A stretch of 64,000 nt of DNA from Triatoma infestans (taxonomy: Eukaryota; Arthropoda; Insecta; Hemiptera; Reduviidae): assembly GCA_011037195.1 (NCBI GenBank), contig JAAEAF010000355.1:186001-250000 (forward strand), in the 5' to 3' direction. The position numbers and the translations under genes are program-made. The notes under the pieces were generated by a model that worked only from the letters and a program-made list of their open reading frames with translations, had not been told where the DNA came from and ran no database searches. Positions 22,661-34,050 of this stretch are shown here, one piece after another (positions within the stretch are counted from its first letter, which is position 1; each line of letters starts with the position of its first letter).

Positions 22661-23279
22661 AAAATAATCGTGTCTGGTTACAATAACAAAAGAGTCAAGG
22701 AAGTGTAATATTTAAGACTTGAACATATAAAAATAATACAACTCAGTATGGCACCTTCTGATTTCAGTTAAGAAACAATACCGAAATTATTAATTGACAA
22801 TGCTCTTCATAATTATAAAAATGGACATGACCAATACAAACAATAACCTATACATTACTGTAAACGAATAACTCTCTTGTTAGGTTAATGGATTTCTTCC
22901 AAAGATGGAGATAATCTAATTTTACTTTATTGATACTCTTAGCAGCCACTATGGAAATAACATTGGTAACAGTCTAATGCCAAACATATTTGTAACATTT
23001 ATGTCATATTTGTTTCACTTAATTATTAAATTTCATTGGCTTATAACAATATTTCGCCTATTAAACAATGCTGTGTACAAAGAATTCTGCAAAACTGAAC
23101 AATGCCAAGCAATGAATTTTTTTTAAATTCTAAAACTGGCTTTCAATTTAACAAGAATTTCCGCAAAATAAAAGTTGTTTGAAAAAGAATGGAAACTGCT
23201 AGAATAAATTTCGATTGAAATGACATTATATTGAAGGAATGAGTACCACAAAAATAATTACTGCTCAAAATTACTAGCA
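22661..23279. other. AT-rich spacer
   Basis: Nothing recognised. The stretches between and after the direct duplications (23,511-24,659 and 24,896-25,249) are likewise without recognisable features. Confidence 0.5.
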
Positions 23280-23510
23280 TTTATTACTCTTCTTATAATA
23301 ATAGGAAATAAATCATTTTTAATAACAATTATTACGTCTGTTATCACTCTCTCAGTAATTGCCGGTCATTCTGATTGATCATTACCCCTTTATGTTTGCA
23401 TGCATCCCATCCATATAAAGTTAAGTGAATCCTCTTTAGCTGTAGCAATAGAGACATATGCAATATCTAGTGCATAAAAATGAAACTTGGAAAGAATGTT
23501 GTATTGCAAA
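23280..23510. repeat. Direct duplication, copy 1
   Basis: About 230 bp shared with 24,660-24,895 (TTACTCTTCTTATAATAATA, GCATGCATCCCATCCATATA). Non-coding, and unlike the other repeats in the window. Confidence 0.75.
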
Positions 23511-24659
23511 TGCATTCTCTCAGAAATGATTTATGCCTTTTTGAAATTAATTTGGTACGGAAAAGTTATAATTCAATTGAATAATATAATGTGGAAATAA
23601 ATGCCAATGTAGAGGGGCGGAACTAGTGAGTAAAGTAGTGTGTAGCTACACTGCGAGCAACTACCCATAGTTCTGTGATTCTATTCTATAATTATATATA
23701 TAGCAGAGAGAGAGAATGCCAACCAGTTGTAACACCTTAGGTTAGTTTTATTTATACAGAAGACACCGGCTTCTATTTCCTCCTCACTTCATACAACTTC
23801 TCATTTAATTTTATTATTGTAACTTCTGTTATGCTCCTAATAGGTTTTATTTTGAAAATATAATAATCATTTCATCAAATTATAGACCACCAACATAAGG
23901 AGAAAGGAATATTTACAAGTCTATATTTGCACTTAGCACTTGTTTTAAGAATTCACTTTGTGTGAAGGTGTCACAGTGAGGTATGCGTTCCTCAAATAGT
24001 CAATGGGAGTTTCTCTTGATCGTAAATAAACAGTTGTTGTTTTGAAGTAAACAAAAATTTATTTCAAGGAAAACAATAATTTTCTAAAGTCGAATATTGA
24101 AGAATTTTTTGATTTGTGTTTTCTTTTGTGGCATTAGCTTAAAGTCATAGCCTGTATTATTATATGCAGATCATTCTAATTAGTTACAAAAGTGGGTAAA
24201 AGAAGAGAGTTAATGTTTATAATTTTATTGCTAACTGTAAAATAAATATTATATATACTTGCATAAGTATGTAATTAGCTCTACAATAATTAAAGTCCGT
24301 CCAGCCTTACACTTTCCTATTGGTGGAAGTGAGAAAGTCATTAGCTGAATTGCATATTTATAAAATCAAAAGCAACTACATTAGAGATATTTTGCATTAT
24401 TTTCCTTTATTTGATAAAGCGGGACAAAAGCGTAAAAAAGAGTGTTTACTTCTTTCAGTCTTACCATTTTCATCATTAAAGGATGAATCTATTATACCAA
24501 TTAAGTATTGAACCTTGAATAGCCGTGATTTGCTCTCATTCGACATAATGTTCTTAAGTTTCTTAGACCAAAGACCTGTCCAAGTTCACATAGTCTTCTC
24601 TTAACTTTTCGATTAAGTGAATAATCCTTTAACAACTTTTCCAATATTGACCCACTAGG

Positions 24660-24895
24660 TGATTCTTACTCTTCTTATAATAATAGGAAATAAATCACTT
24701 TTAATCACAATTATTACGTCTGTTATCACTCCCTTAGTAATTGCCGGTTAGCAAAGGGATCATTCTGATTGATCATTACTCTTTATGTTTGCATGCATCC
24801 CATCCATATAAAGTTAAGTGAATCCTCTATAGCTGTAGCAAGAGAGAAATATGCTTAGTATCTGGTGCACACAAAATGAAACTTGGAAAGATACA
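24660..24895. repeat. Direct duplication, copy 2
   Basis: Same orientation as copy 1, 1.38 kb away, with an extra AGCAAAGGGA-like insertion after TTGCCGGT and a few substitutions. Confidence 0.75.
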
Positions 24896-25249
24896 ATTTT
24901 CAGTTTTGGGAGAAGCCATTACCTTCAGTTATCTTCAATAATTGTCGATATTTCTTGACTCCAATACGTACCTAAGAGCTCCCAAAGTAAGAATAAAATA
25001 TTGGATCATTTAAATATTTCTCCATAATTCCACTTGGAATCATAAACAGCTCACCCAACTGCATTAAGCATTTTCGAACGTATGTTTGATATTTAGTCCA
25101 TTTTGAAATGTACATTCCAATAAATATTTATCCTAATATTATAGATTTATCGACTGCCGAAGAAATTAATGTTTATTTTTTTATTTAAAATCTGATAATG
25201 AATTGAAAATGATGGCAAGGTCCGATTCTTAAGTGTTATACAAAAAATA

Positions 25250-25940
25250 TTTGGAGTGAAATAATACTCACATGACTTTCTCTTACTCCAATGAATACAA
25301 TTTAATTAACAAATTTTTCTATAAAATTGCAACGTTACCTTTAGTTGGGGATTTTAAAATGGTGGTGGGCCTTATGTGGAGCACTCTATGGCAAAACCAA
25401 GGAAGCTTATGCAAATTTAAATTTAAACTAACTTCAATATCCCCATTTTTTTCAGAAAATTTTTTCATATAATCAAGCATTTCCAGTTTAAAGAAAATCG
25501 TTGTAACCGTTTTCGAGTAAATTCCAAAAAACTCAAAAAACCTATTGTGTAAAATCGCAAAAGTTTACCGGTGTACCGATTTTCTTCAAATTTGGAATTC
25601 TTTCAGTACTTCTAATCTGTATTCATATTATGTAGGTGTTAAAATCATTTATTATACTGAAAGTGGTATCTTAGAGAAAAGCATAGCGCTACTGTTCTCC
25701 CAGAACCCCCAAAAAATGTTTCAAATAAAAGTGATGGGTAGTTTATGTGTGTGTAGATTTTACATAAATGTATGCGATATTTAAATGAAATTGTTTGAAC
25801 CGTTTTCTATTAAAAAAAACGCGAAAAACTGAAGAAAAAAAACATTCAGTGAAATCGTACTTCCGGATATTTCGTATTCCGAAACTCAATTTCGAAAATT
25901 GGACATGACCGCAATACATTTTTTTATTAAGAGTAAAAGC
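25250..25940 (+). repeat. HINE-like repeat, both ends present
   Basis: Decayed start (TTTGGAGTGAAATAATACTC, then GACTTTCTCTTACTCC), monomers with AAAGCATAGCGCTACTG and CCAGAACCC, and the end GACCGCAATACATTTTTTTA with TTAAGAGTAAAAG. Confidence 0.65.
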
Positions 25941-27352
25941 AAAAAATAAAATAAAAAAACCCTAATAATGTAAGACCAAATATTAAAATTAGAATATAAA
26001 ACAATCATGACAAATTTTGAAAATAAATAATCGAAAGTGAAATAAACAATCTAAAATATATCAGTGTTCAGTTTTACCTACATATAAGAACAGTTAAGTT
26101 TTTGGCATTTTTGCTTGGTGAATTACTTCCTTCCCATATAAACAAAGAGATGCTAGTATTTAGTATTTGATTTGATTTTTTTCTCTTAGTTTGATAATGC
26201 ATGCTTTATAGACTTAATAAATACAATTCAGATTTTATTAAATATTTCTCTCCTTAAAAACAAAGGATAAATTTACTAAGTTATCATATGGTGAAATTTC
26301 TAATCAGTGCTTGAAAATTTGGTGCAATAGATGATGCAATATTAACCACTTACTTGAATTAATATTTCTCTATTAGAACATATGAAAAAAAGATAAGAAA
26401 TTATCCGAGCGTTCCCTCATATAAACATTGTATGTTTTTTTTTGTAATTATGCAAATTATATTGATAGAATGATGCAATATTATGCATGAAACCAGAAAA
26501 TATTGCGTTCCCAATTGTGATCTTCTTTCAAATAATTTTCATTTCAATCTGTTAACACAATTTGTAAAAAAATTTTTAAAAAATAATTTTTGTATAGGAT
26601 GGATTTTTCTAATGAAAAATATACTGAAATATGAGCAATTCTTTTATTATTATTTGTCATCAATTTATTCCTACAAAGTAATTCTTTTAATTAAAATAAT
26701 GTACATTTTTATGTACGATATTATTATGTGTTGGGTGACCTATGACCTAGCTAGTAATAATTGTTTCTACCATTGCTCTGTTAAATAATATACGTTTATA
26801 AATAGGTTAGAATTTTGTATTCTCTAAAAAAAAAAAAATCTACTAAGAAACAGTCATTCGACATTCTTTTTTATAATTATTACAATTATAATATCTTAAA
26901 AGTTGGAATTCCCTCTAAATGTTTTTTTACCGTTAATTCACACCAAGGGGCAACCGTTCCATTGTTGGCACATCAGTATGTGGCTTTACAGAGACAGCTC
27001 CCACAACTACTTAAAATGATTTTTTTCCGGAAAAATATTTCCGAGCTTATACTTAATGTAAACCAAGTTTAATGAAAGTCTTTGAAGCCATTGGAAACTC
27101 CTACTATGAAGTTACGACTTCCGGTTAACCGATTTTCTTCATACTTGGTAAGTTTTAAACATTTATTTTTCTTTTAAGTTTGACGCGGCCATTTTCGTGA
27201 AAAACACTTGAGTTTCCGGGTTGAGAGCGCGTCAGTTTTGCTAAAAACCGACATTTCGCCCCGTGTTGCAATGAGCCTCTCATGTCCTTATTGGCCTTCA
27301 AAGCGAAACGTCTGTTTTTATCAAACCACTGACGCGGTCTAAACCCGGAAAC
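25941..27352. other. AT-rich spacer with a faint HINE-like piece
   Basis: The 101- and 85-codon frames at 26,483-26,788 and 26,815-27,072 are low-complexity and show no family motif. Near 27,110-27,150, ACGACTTCCGGTTAACCGAT and TTTTCTTCATACTTGG resemble a HINE-like monomer. Confidence 0.45.
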
Positions 27353-27438
27353 TAAATTGTTTTTGTTGTGGTGGTTGGTTCCGCAGAGTTGGAAAGCATC
27401 AAAGCCATTTTCCGTGATAGCCTGCTTCTTTTTGTGGT

Positions 27439-27476
27439 CATCGACCAGTTTCGGGCGTTAGCCCATCTTCAGGATG
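27439..27476 (-). ncRNA. Hammerhead-ribozyme-like motif, left arm
   Basis: Same architecture on the opposite strand: CAUC, CUGAAGA, U, GGGC(UAAC)GCCC, GAAA, then ACUGGU and C, then GAUG. One change relative to the right arm in the loop (G to U) keeps stem II intact; one in stem III (CCGG to CUGG) turns a C-G pair into U-G. Confidence 0.45.
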
Positions 27477-27603
27477 CGTTTGTCAGACAGGGTGATAACA
27501 CAGACTTGCACAGGGCAAATTCATTTTATACACTGCAAACTGAATTTGTTGTAAACTGAATTTGCTCTGTGCAAGTCTGTGTTATCACACTGTCTTACAA
27601 ACG

Positions 27604-27641
27604 CATCCTGAAGATGGGCGAACGCCCGAAACCGGTCGATG
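27604..27641 (+). ncRNA. Hammerhead-ribozyme-like motif, right arm
   Basis: The sequence holds CAUC, then CUGAAGA, an unpaired U, stem II GGGC(GAAC)GCCC, GAAA, the short self-complementary ACCGGU, C, and then GAUG. CAUC and GAUG can form stem I. CUGANGA, GAAA and GUC are the invariant hammerhead boxes. The unpaired U before stem II departs from the canonical G10.1-C11.1 pair, and stem III is very short, as in dimeric retroelement hammerheads. Activity is not established. Confidence 0.5.
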
Positions 27642-27696
27642 ACCACAAAAAGAAGCAGGCTATCACGGAAAATGTCTCTAATGATAAATTGTTTTT

Positions 27697-29599
27697 CATT
27701 TATTTCACATTTATATCTTGATATACGATATTCTGAAATACCACTTCAAAGGGAAACTCTGAGGTCATGCTTATCTAGAGCCGTCTAACTTCAGGATAAC
27801 GCGGATTTTAATCTAAAATGAAAATAGTTTAAATTTTTTTCTCGTTTTTGAGATATTTAGTACACAGGCACCATTTACATTAATTACTTTTTTATTTATT
27901 TACATAAATTATAACCACATTTCGATTTATCAAAACCTTTTCCAATAACCAGTCCTTAAAATATTATATCTCCATCGAAAGTTATTTATTTCTCAATAAG
28001 ATTCATTGTGAACGCTAGACTTCGAGATGCTTCCTGGTGATGTTTATACTGATTCTTCTGTTTCCAAGCATCTGTACAAGCACTTTCGAGTAATTAAATT
28101 AAGGATTTTCTCAAGTACTTTGCTGCAGAAAACTCATTAGCAAAATGATTTGCTTAGGGAAAGAAGAAGTTGTATTGCAATGGATAACTTCGCAGGTGGC
28201 ATGGGCGTAAACGCCCTGGATAGCATGATGGGATTACTTACAGCAACATTATACTGATGTGTTACAAACAAAACTCTCTCTATATTGTTGACTGCAGCTG
28301 GTCTCATTTCGCTACAATGTATTAGGTGTGTTGGGCTATAAAAAGCCAAATGCCTGAAATGACAACGGCAGAGGATTAGGAACAAAAAAAAGATTATGTA
28401 ATTGCAAATGTCATAATTATTTTTATAATTAGATATTTCAGAGACAGAATTCTTATATTTTGATGATATTCTTATACATAGTTTGATATAAACAATTGCT
28501 TATATATATTTATTTAATAGTATCTCTCTATTACTAAATTATAGATAGTTTAATTCATTTTTTTTTTTTTTTTTTTTTTTTTTATGGCGGGGGATTTGTT
28601 GGAAATATAAAATAGAATAGTGACAGCATTCACAAAATTTAATCATTGTATATAAAATTATGATTTTTATCTGCTTATTAATTTTTTTTATATTTACTTT
28701 AGATGTACTATAGTTATCGTTTGTTAGATATTGTACGAATTATTTGTTGGTCAACAGTAGTTTCCACTAACACTGAGATTTCTATAAATAATGAAACATA
28801 TTTTGATATATATCAAACTCTGCACCTGTGATTCATACTTAGGCTGTATTTCATTAATTACTAAATAAGATAGTGAGTTTTGGGTTAGTTACATTTTATT
28901 AGTTGACAAGCCTACAGGTTAATAAATTCTTATAAAAAAAAAACAAAACAACTTACGATCAAAAGGTATCCTCTTAGAGAAAAAGAAAACTTGATCTTAT
29001 ACATTTCTAAGAGAAATGTTGATATCTATAAATAAATTAATAAAAATATTCTAATTATAAACCGAGATACTCACATAACGTATATTAAATTTATATTTAT
29101 TCATTCATAAAAAGTGAAACGTTGCAAGCGGAATGTGAAGTTTCCAAGGCACAAGGCAACGTTTGTAGAACATTGAAAGAACTTTGAAAAAAAATATACT
29201 CAATAATAATTTAACTTACTTAACATCTTAAATGTTGTAGAATGATAAAAACTATATTTCTATGTATTTTTTCTGATTTGAAGGCGACATAAAATCGAAA
29301 TTTAGTTAATTAAGTAAAGCATATGTTATTCTGTGTCAAACATAATAAATCTGGAATATGAAATTATTACAATTATATTGGAATATGAATATTTCATTAC
29401 AAGAATTTGCTTGTTTCTTTCATTTATCTATTTTTAGTCTGTATATAACCTATATATATATATAATTTCTTCCCTCCTTAATACTTCCTTCCAATTTTTT
29501 ACTTTACATTATAAAATTTGGTGAAAATACTATTTAATGTTTCTTTCACTGCTATGTGATTTCATTTTTCTTTTATCATTATTACTATTATTATTATCT
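27697..29599. other. Spacer
   Basis: 28,000-28,390 is less AT-rich, with an 82-codon minus frame without motif. The rest is AT-rich, with the poly-T run noted. Confidence 0.45.
28558..28583. repeat. 26-bp poly-T run
   Basis: Followed by ATGGCGGGGGATTTG. In minus sense this is a poly-A after a short GC-rich stretch, so it could be a decayed retroposon tail. Confidence 0.8.
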
Positions 29600-29830
29600 T
29601 CTTCTAATAAAGTACCGAGTCCTCCAAATAATAGAGAGTATCTTGCTATATGGCTGTGAAACCTAAATTTCTGGTTGCCGAATAGATTGGATAAGTTCTG
29701 CGCGGTTTTAGAGATTAGAAAAGATAAGTAACAATTATGTTACAAATATAGTTCAATTAAAACATGGTATAATAGTGTATTGCTGAGGAGAATTGTAGGA
29801 CATGCGATGGCAAACACAGAAAAGAAATCT
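29600..29830 (+). pseudogene. Short LINE RT C-terminal relic
   Basis: A frame reads SILLYGCET then a stop, and 120 bp on WYNSVLLRRIVGHAM. SVLLYGCETW and RRI-G patterns are typical of the region after the RT in several LINE groups. Very decayed and short; could be coincidence in part. Confidence 0.4.
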
Positions 29831-30099
29831 TGATTGAAAGAAAACCTGCTCTGGATTCATACTTTATCATGATAGATTCACTTTTAATTTCTATTTTTAT
29901 TTTTACACACTTGTTATCAACAGTTTTGTTCAACATGAAAGGATGGTAATTAATTTAGAATGGATGGTTTATTTATATAGTTCGAGATATTAATCGCAGT
30001 TGGCAACTCGCGTCTTAATTGTTTATCAGCTGTGCTTGTATACACCTCATTAAATAGGCTGATGTCTCATCGTTTTCTAAATTGTCTTTCCTTTTTTCT

Positions 30100-30190
30100 T
30101 TTTTTTTGTGTGTTTGTGTTCCAAAACCATCTTTGCGAAACGCGTCGCTTTATTCTTTGATGAGCGATCATCAGGAAAAATGAGCTTCAA
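30100..30190. repeat. Possible Penelope-like terminus with rearranged core
   Basis: The minus strand holds CCUGAUGA, U, CGCU...AGCG, but the second box reads CGCGUUUCG, the reverse complement of the CGAAACGCG expected from relatives. Either a small inversion occurred or this is only a chance resemblance. Confidence 0.3.
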
Positions 30191-30836
30191 GAGCTTCTCT
30201 CTGATACTTAGAATTATTTAACAATTCAAATTCCATTCTACAGTTTCAGTTTATTTTACGAATGATCAATATTTTCTAAATTTAAATTTACTTCATTTTT
30301 AAACTTATTAACTCATTTTTCCTAGATGACGGGTTAACCGTTATTTTTTCAAGTATGTTGTTATGTTGTTAAAAAAAAAAATAATAATAATGTAAAAAAA
30401 TAAATGAGAAACTCGGTAATAGTGTGTTGAATCGAAATAATGCTTGGAAAAGCAAAAAAAGGAAAAAAATTAAGAAGAATGTAAAAAAAACAAAAAGAAA
30501 TATACAAAATAGGATAATATATCGATGTATAACTGTGTAAGTAATCCGAAGAGTAACCATAGCATTTGTGTCAATAGGGAGAGTGGTTAGATGGGGTCTG
30601 AGTACCGGTGCCCTCCGTGATTGTCCACTTATATTCACGTTTACCCTTTTTACTTTCTCCTTCTTTTTTTTTTCTAAAGTAAGTTATTTCTTTTGTTTGG
30701 AAGTTCTTTTTTTATTTTTCTTTATTTTTTTTAACTTTATTAAAGTAAGTTTTCTTTATATTTTAATATTTTTTGTAAATAGTTGCATTTTATATAAATA
30801 GTTAAGAATTTATATGTTTTTTAAATAAATTGAAAA

Positions 30837-31125
30837 ATGAGTAATAGTGAAGGGCAAGCGGATGTACCGCCTGATATTGAGATGGAAAGTGGAAAAAAAG
30901 AAAATAATAAATCAGTAAATGATAATAATGAAATCAATGTTGCGAAAAGTAGTTTATGAGGATCTGGGTCCATTCCAAATTATAATAGAAAGTTTAAATA
31001 ATGAACAAATAAGCATTTCAAGAATATACTCCTTGGCTCTGGGTAGGCTTATTAATTTACGCTACCCAGATATTGCCAAAAATATAATAACTATAAAAAA
31101 GATTAGGAGAAAGAGGACAAGGATC
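30837..31125 (+). pseudogene. LINE ORF1 (gag-like) N-terminus, cut by a foldback
   Basis: Starts at an ATG: MSNSEGQADVPPDIEMESGK, about 40 residues to a stop, then, one frame over, YEDLGPFQIIIESLNNEQIS followed by LGRLINLRYPDIAKNIITIK and a KKIRRKR cluster. The (Y..D.GPF.V.V.S)...(IG..L......I..IK..G..R) layout is that of Jockey-group ORF1 proteins. The reading frame ends where the 31,126 foldback begins. No RT is found downstream, so the rest of the element is missing. Confidence 0.5.
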
Positions 31126-31400
31126 AGAGACATTTTCCGTGATAGCCCGCTCCTTTTTGTGTTCATCGATCCCATCATCAGGATGCTTTTTGTCAAACAG
31201 TGTGATAACATAGGTATGCACAGAGCACATTTAGTTGATACCCTCATTTGTTCTGTGCAAATCTATGTCATCACACTGTTTGACAAAAAGAATCCTGATG
31301 ATGGGCGAACGCCCGAAACCGGTCGAAAAAGAAGCAGGCTATCATGGAAAATATCTCGGATCCTTTCCAGCTCTGCGGAACTAACTACTACCCCTTTTAA
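31126..31400. mobile_element. Foldback element, second copy of the 27.4 kb family
   Basis: Left arm GAGACATTTTCCGTGATAGC is mirrored by GCTATCATGGAAAATATCTC near 31,340-31,357, centred near 31,240. The right end continues into CCAGCTCTGCGGAACTAAC, matching the outer end of the 4,985 copy. The left arm has lost the region that would pair with the hammerhead-like core (only CATCGATCCCATCATCAGG remains). It interrupts a LINE ORF1 reading frame at about 31,125. Confidence 0.75.
31291..31328 (+). ncRNA. Hammerhead-like motif in foldback
   Basis: CUGAUGA, U, GGGC(GAAC)GCCC, GAAA, ACCGGU, C, all intact. Stem I is weak here (AAUC against GAAA). Confidence 0.45.
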
Positions 31401-31449
31401 CTTAGTTGGGTCTCAACAAAACACTTTAAGAAACAGTGTATAAACTCAA

Positions 31450-31575
31450 TTTGTCTTTGCAAGTCTATGTTATCTCATTGTTTTGACAAAACGTCCTGAG
31501 GATGGGTGAATGCCCGAAACCGGTCGATGACCATAAAAAAAATCAGGCTATCAAGGAAACTATCTCTGATGATAA
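31450..31575 (+). repeat. Solitary foldback arm with hammerhead-like motif
   Basis: A single arm of the same family, from the TTGCAAGTCTATGTTATC region to GGCTATCAAGGAAACTATCT, following the 31,126-31,400 foldback. The core at 31,492-31,529 reads CUGAGGA, U, GGG(UGAA)UGCCC, GAAA, ACCGGU, C, then GAUG. Compensatory-looking changes in stem II (GGGCG/CGCCC to GGGUG/UGCCC) keep most pairs. Confidence 0.6.
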
Positions 31576-31579
31576 GTTT

Positions 31580-32720
31580 ATAGTAGGTTTAGGTTAGGCT
31601 TGTGTGGACTAGTATCGGCCAGTAGTGGCAAACTTTGGTTTTCTTGGTGTATGTTTTTAATTCTGAGGGATAGGTCTGAGTTGGCATCGCCTACCCCGGC
31701 ATTTGTGTGCATGTGAATGTGATGGTAGTGTAGTATTCATAGGTTTAAGAATAAGGGGTGTGAGGAAATTTCGAAAACTCCACTCCACATTTTAGTGGAA
31801 CTTATTCCATTGGTTTTAAATAAATTCTCACTGGCATGAATATATTTATTTGAAGAAATGTTTATTGTATGAATTAAGTGTAATTACAGGCAGGAGTTGT
31901 GGTAATGTATGAGACGTTGGAGCTGGTTTTCGTACCATCACCGGTGTTGGATACCTTCACAGTGATGTTGGATCTGTTTTTTGCATGATATTATGACTGA
32001 TCGCGAAAGCTACTGCAAAAAAAAAATTCTTTTAGGATAAATTATATAGATAAACCTTACTATAAATAAAATATTAAAATGAACAATCTTTGTTATAACT
32101 ATTTATTTATTTATTTATTTTTTGTTATACAATAAAGTGTCAGACGTAAGAATTTTGGCGGAAGACACTTGGTTCTTTTTGTTTCTATATCTTATTTTAG
32201 TTGGTAGAACTATCTGACAGAAGTATTAACGGATATTCTCTGTTTAACTCTAGCTCTCTTACCAAAAAGAATCAAGAAAAAAAAATGTTTAGTTACAAAG
32301 GTGGAATATATATTGTGTTAGTGCTAATGTATTATTATACAGTATAGGCCAGAGTGATCTGTCCGCCAGGCAGACAGATCTGTTCCTAGAAAGAGGGGAT
32401 CCATTAGTTTAGAATTTATATATATATATATATATATATATGGCGTGTATATATGTATATGCATAGAAACAAAGTTATGATGAGTGAGCTGTAGAAATAT
32501 GTAAGTTTATGTTTGAACACTACTACTAAAAGATTGTTCAATGTGGAAAAAAATCAGGTGGGCGGTGAAATAAGACAGCTGTTCCACTAAACACTGAACT
32601 CGATTACTAGACTTTCCAATTGCTATGTAGTTTTGTATCTATTAAATTGTATTCAAAAAATATTATTGAAAAGTTAAGTAATATTCCTTAAATTCAGTAT
32701 TACTTAAAAAAAAAAAAAAA
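31580..32720. other. Spacer
   Basis: 31,590-31,800 is GC-richer and unlike the surroundings, without an ORF. A hairpin GATCTGTC...ACAGATC lies near 32,357. Confidence 0.4.
32416..32441. repeat. (AT)n microsatellite
   Basis: About 13 AT units. Confidence 0.9.
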
Positions 32721-33589
32721 TCTGGCGTGAAACACTCACACATCTTTCTCTTACTCCTTTTAATACAATTGTATATAAATTGACAAATTTCCTTTATTAA
32801 ATTTTACGTGTTTGTCTTAACAAAAGTATAAAGGTGGTGAGTGATTAGTTCCAACCTAAACTCTTAACCTTAGCAGGTAGAGAAATGATGATTTTATTGT
32901 GGCCCAGTAGAGCGCTCTAAAAACAGTGAATCACCTACACATAAAATTTCAAATTAACGTCACAAATTCCTCACAACTACACAAATCAATTTATTTTAGA
33001 AAAATTTTTGAAATAAAAGTAATATATCTGTGAGGTTAGCATACCAAATTGATTATATAAATGAAATCGATAAAAAAAACAACTCAAAAACCTATTCTGC
33101 AAACCAATTTTCATCAAATTTGGAATTATATTAATACTTCTAATTTATATTAATATTATGTAGGTGATAAATTATACTGAAGTGGTACTTTAGAGAAAAG
33201 CATAACTCCCCCTCCCGCAACCAATAAATGAATTTTCCCGGGGACAATTATTTCAACTTAAAGTGATAGGTATTTATGTTGTTGATAGTATTCATACTTT
33301 AAAGAAAATTATTGGAGCCGTTTTAGAGAAAATTACGAACAACTGCAACAAAAAAAACATTCGTTAATTACGCAAAATCTTTGTGTCTGATGCGATGGTA
33401 GTATTTAAACGGAATACCAAGTTTGAGCAATTTTTCTTTTTTGAAATATTCTGTTAAAAAACCCACACATACAAACCATTCGCCAAAAACATGTTTTTCT
33501 AATCAGAAAACCCCTAAACATGTATTTCCAGTAAAACTCGATTTCGAAAATCTAGTACAATCGCAATAGTTGCTGTTAGTAAAAGAAAT
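32721..33589 (+). repeat. HINE-like repeat, near full length
   Basis: TCTGGCGTGAAACACTCACA start, CTTTCTCTTACTCC subterminal box, two monomers (GAAAATTATTGGAGCCGTTT), then CCAGTAAAACTCGATTTCG and a decayed hairpin TGCTGTTAGTAAAAG. Confidence 0.7.
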
Positions 33590-33644
33590 TCGAATTTTCT
33601 GCTGATCAGATTAGTTGAGAATAATACCATTATTTATTTATCAT

Positions 33645-34050
33645 TTTCACTTACTGCTGATAAAAAGGAAGTTTGCGATCGTATCAAATTTTCGATATAG
33701 ACACGAAATATTTCAGCAGAAATACACGTTTTGAGCTCATTGTGTGGTCAGCATAACTCAAAAATGGATAATCATGGAAAGTTGAATCTTGATAATTCGT
33801 CTCAATTATAGAAGGGAATGCGAAAATAAGATTCTAGTTAAAATCGGTCATTCTTAAGTACCATTTTACTGTGTGAGTTTTTTGGTAGTAGATTTACTCG
33901 AAACGGCTAAATAGATTTTTTTTTAGAAAAACTTAATATCAACTACTATTATTCCAAAAACATTTTAGGGAGGTTTTGGAGGAGAGGTGACGGTAGGCTA
34001 TCGTGTAAAGTGTTATTATGTAGCCCTGAAGAATATTGAATACACAATCA
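33645..34050 (-). repeat. HINE-like repeat, partial, opposite orientation
   Basis: TTTTCACTTACTGCTGATAA hairpin-like end, AAATACACGTTTTGAGCTC and one monomer. It faces the 32,721 copy, end to end, about 55 bp apart. Confidence 0.6.

Larger units (their letters stand above)
27365..27684. mobile_element. Foldback element with hammerhead-like cores in both arms
   Basis: A near-perfect inverted repeat: the arm from about 27,404 (GCCATTTTCCGTGATAGCC) is mirrored to about 27,673, with the centre near 27,545. The insertion is flanked by a perfect 12-bp direct repeat, TAAATTGTTTTT, at 27,353-27,364 and 27,685-27,696, read as a target-site duplication. The left end carries an extra unpaired GTGGTGGTTGGTTCCGCAGA segment, so the two ends are not symmetric. 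Each arm holds a hammerhead-like core in opposite orientation. It has no coding capacity. Confidence 0.8.

Noticed and set aside
30369..30801. Phe-rich frames on both strands
   Set aside because: Low-complexity T-rich sequence; no domain.
31062..31443. Long plus frame continuing past 31,125
   Set aside because: Runs from the LINE ORF1 relic into the foldback; a fusion of unrelated sequence, not a gene.
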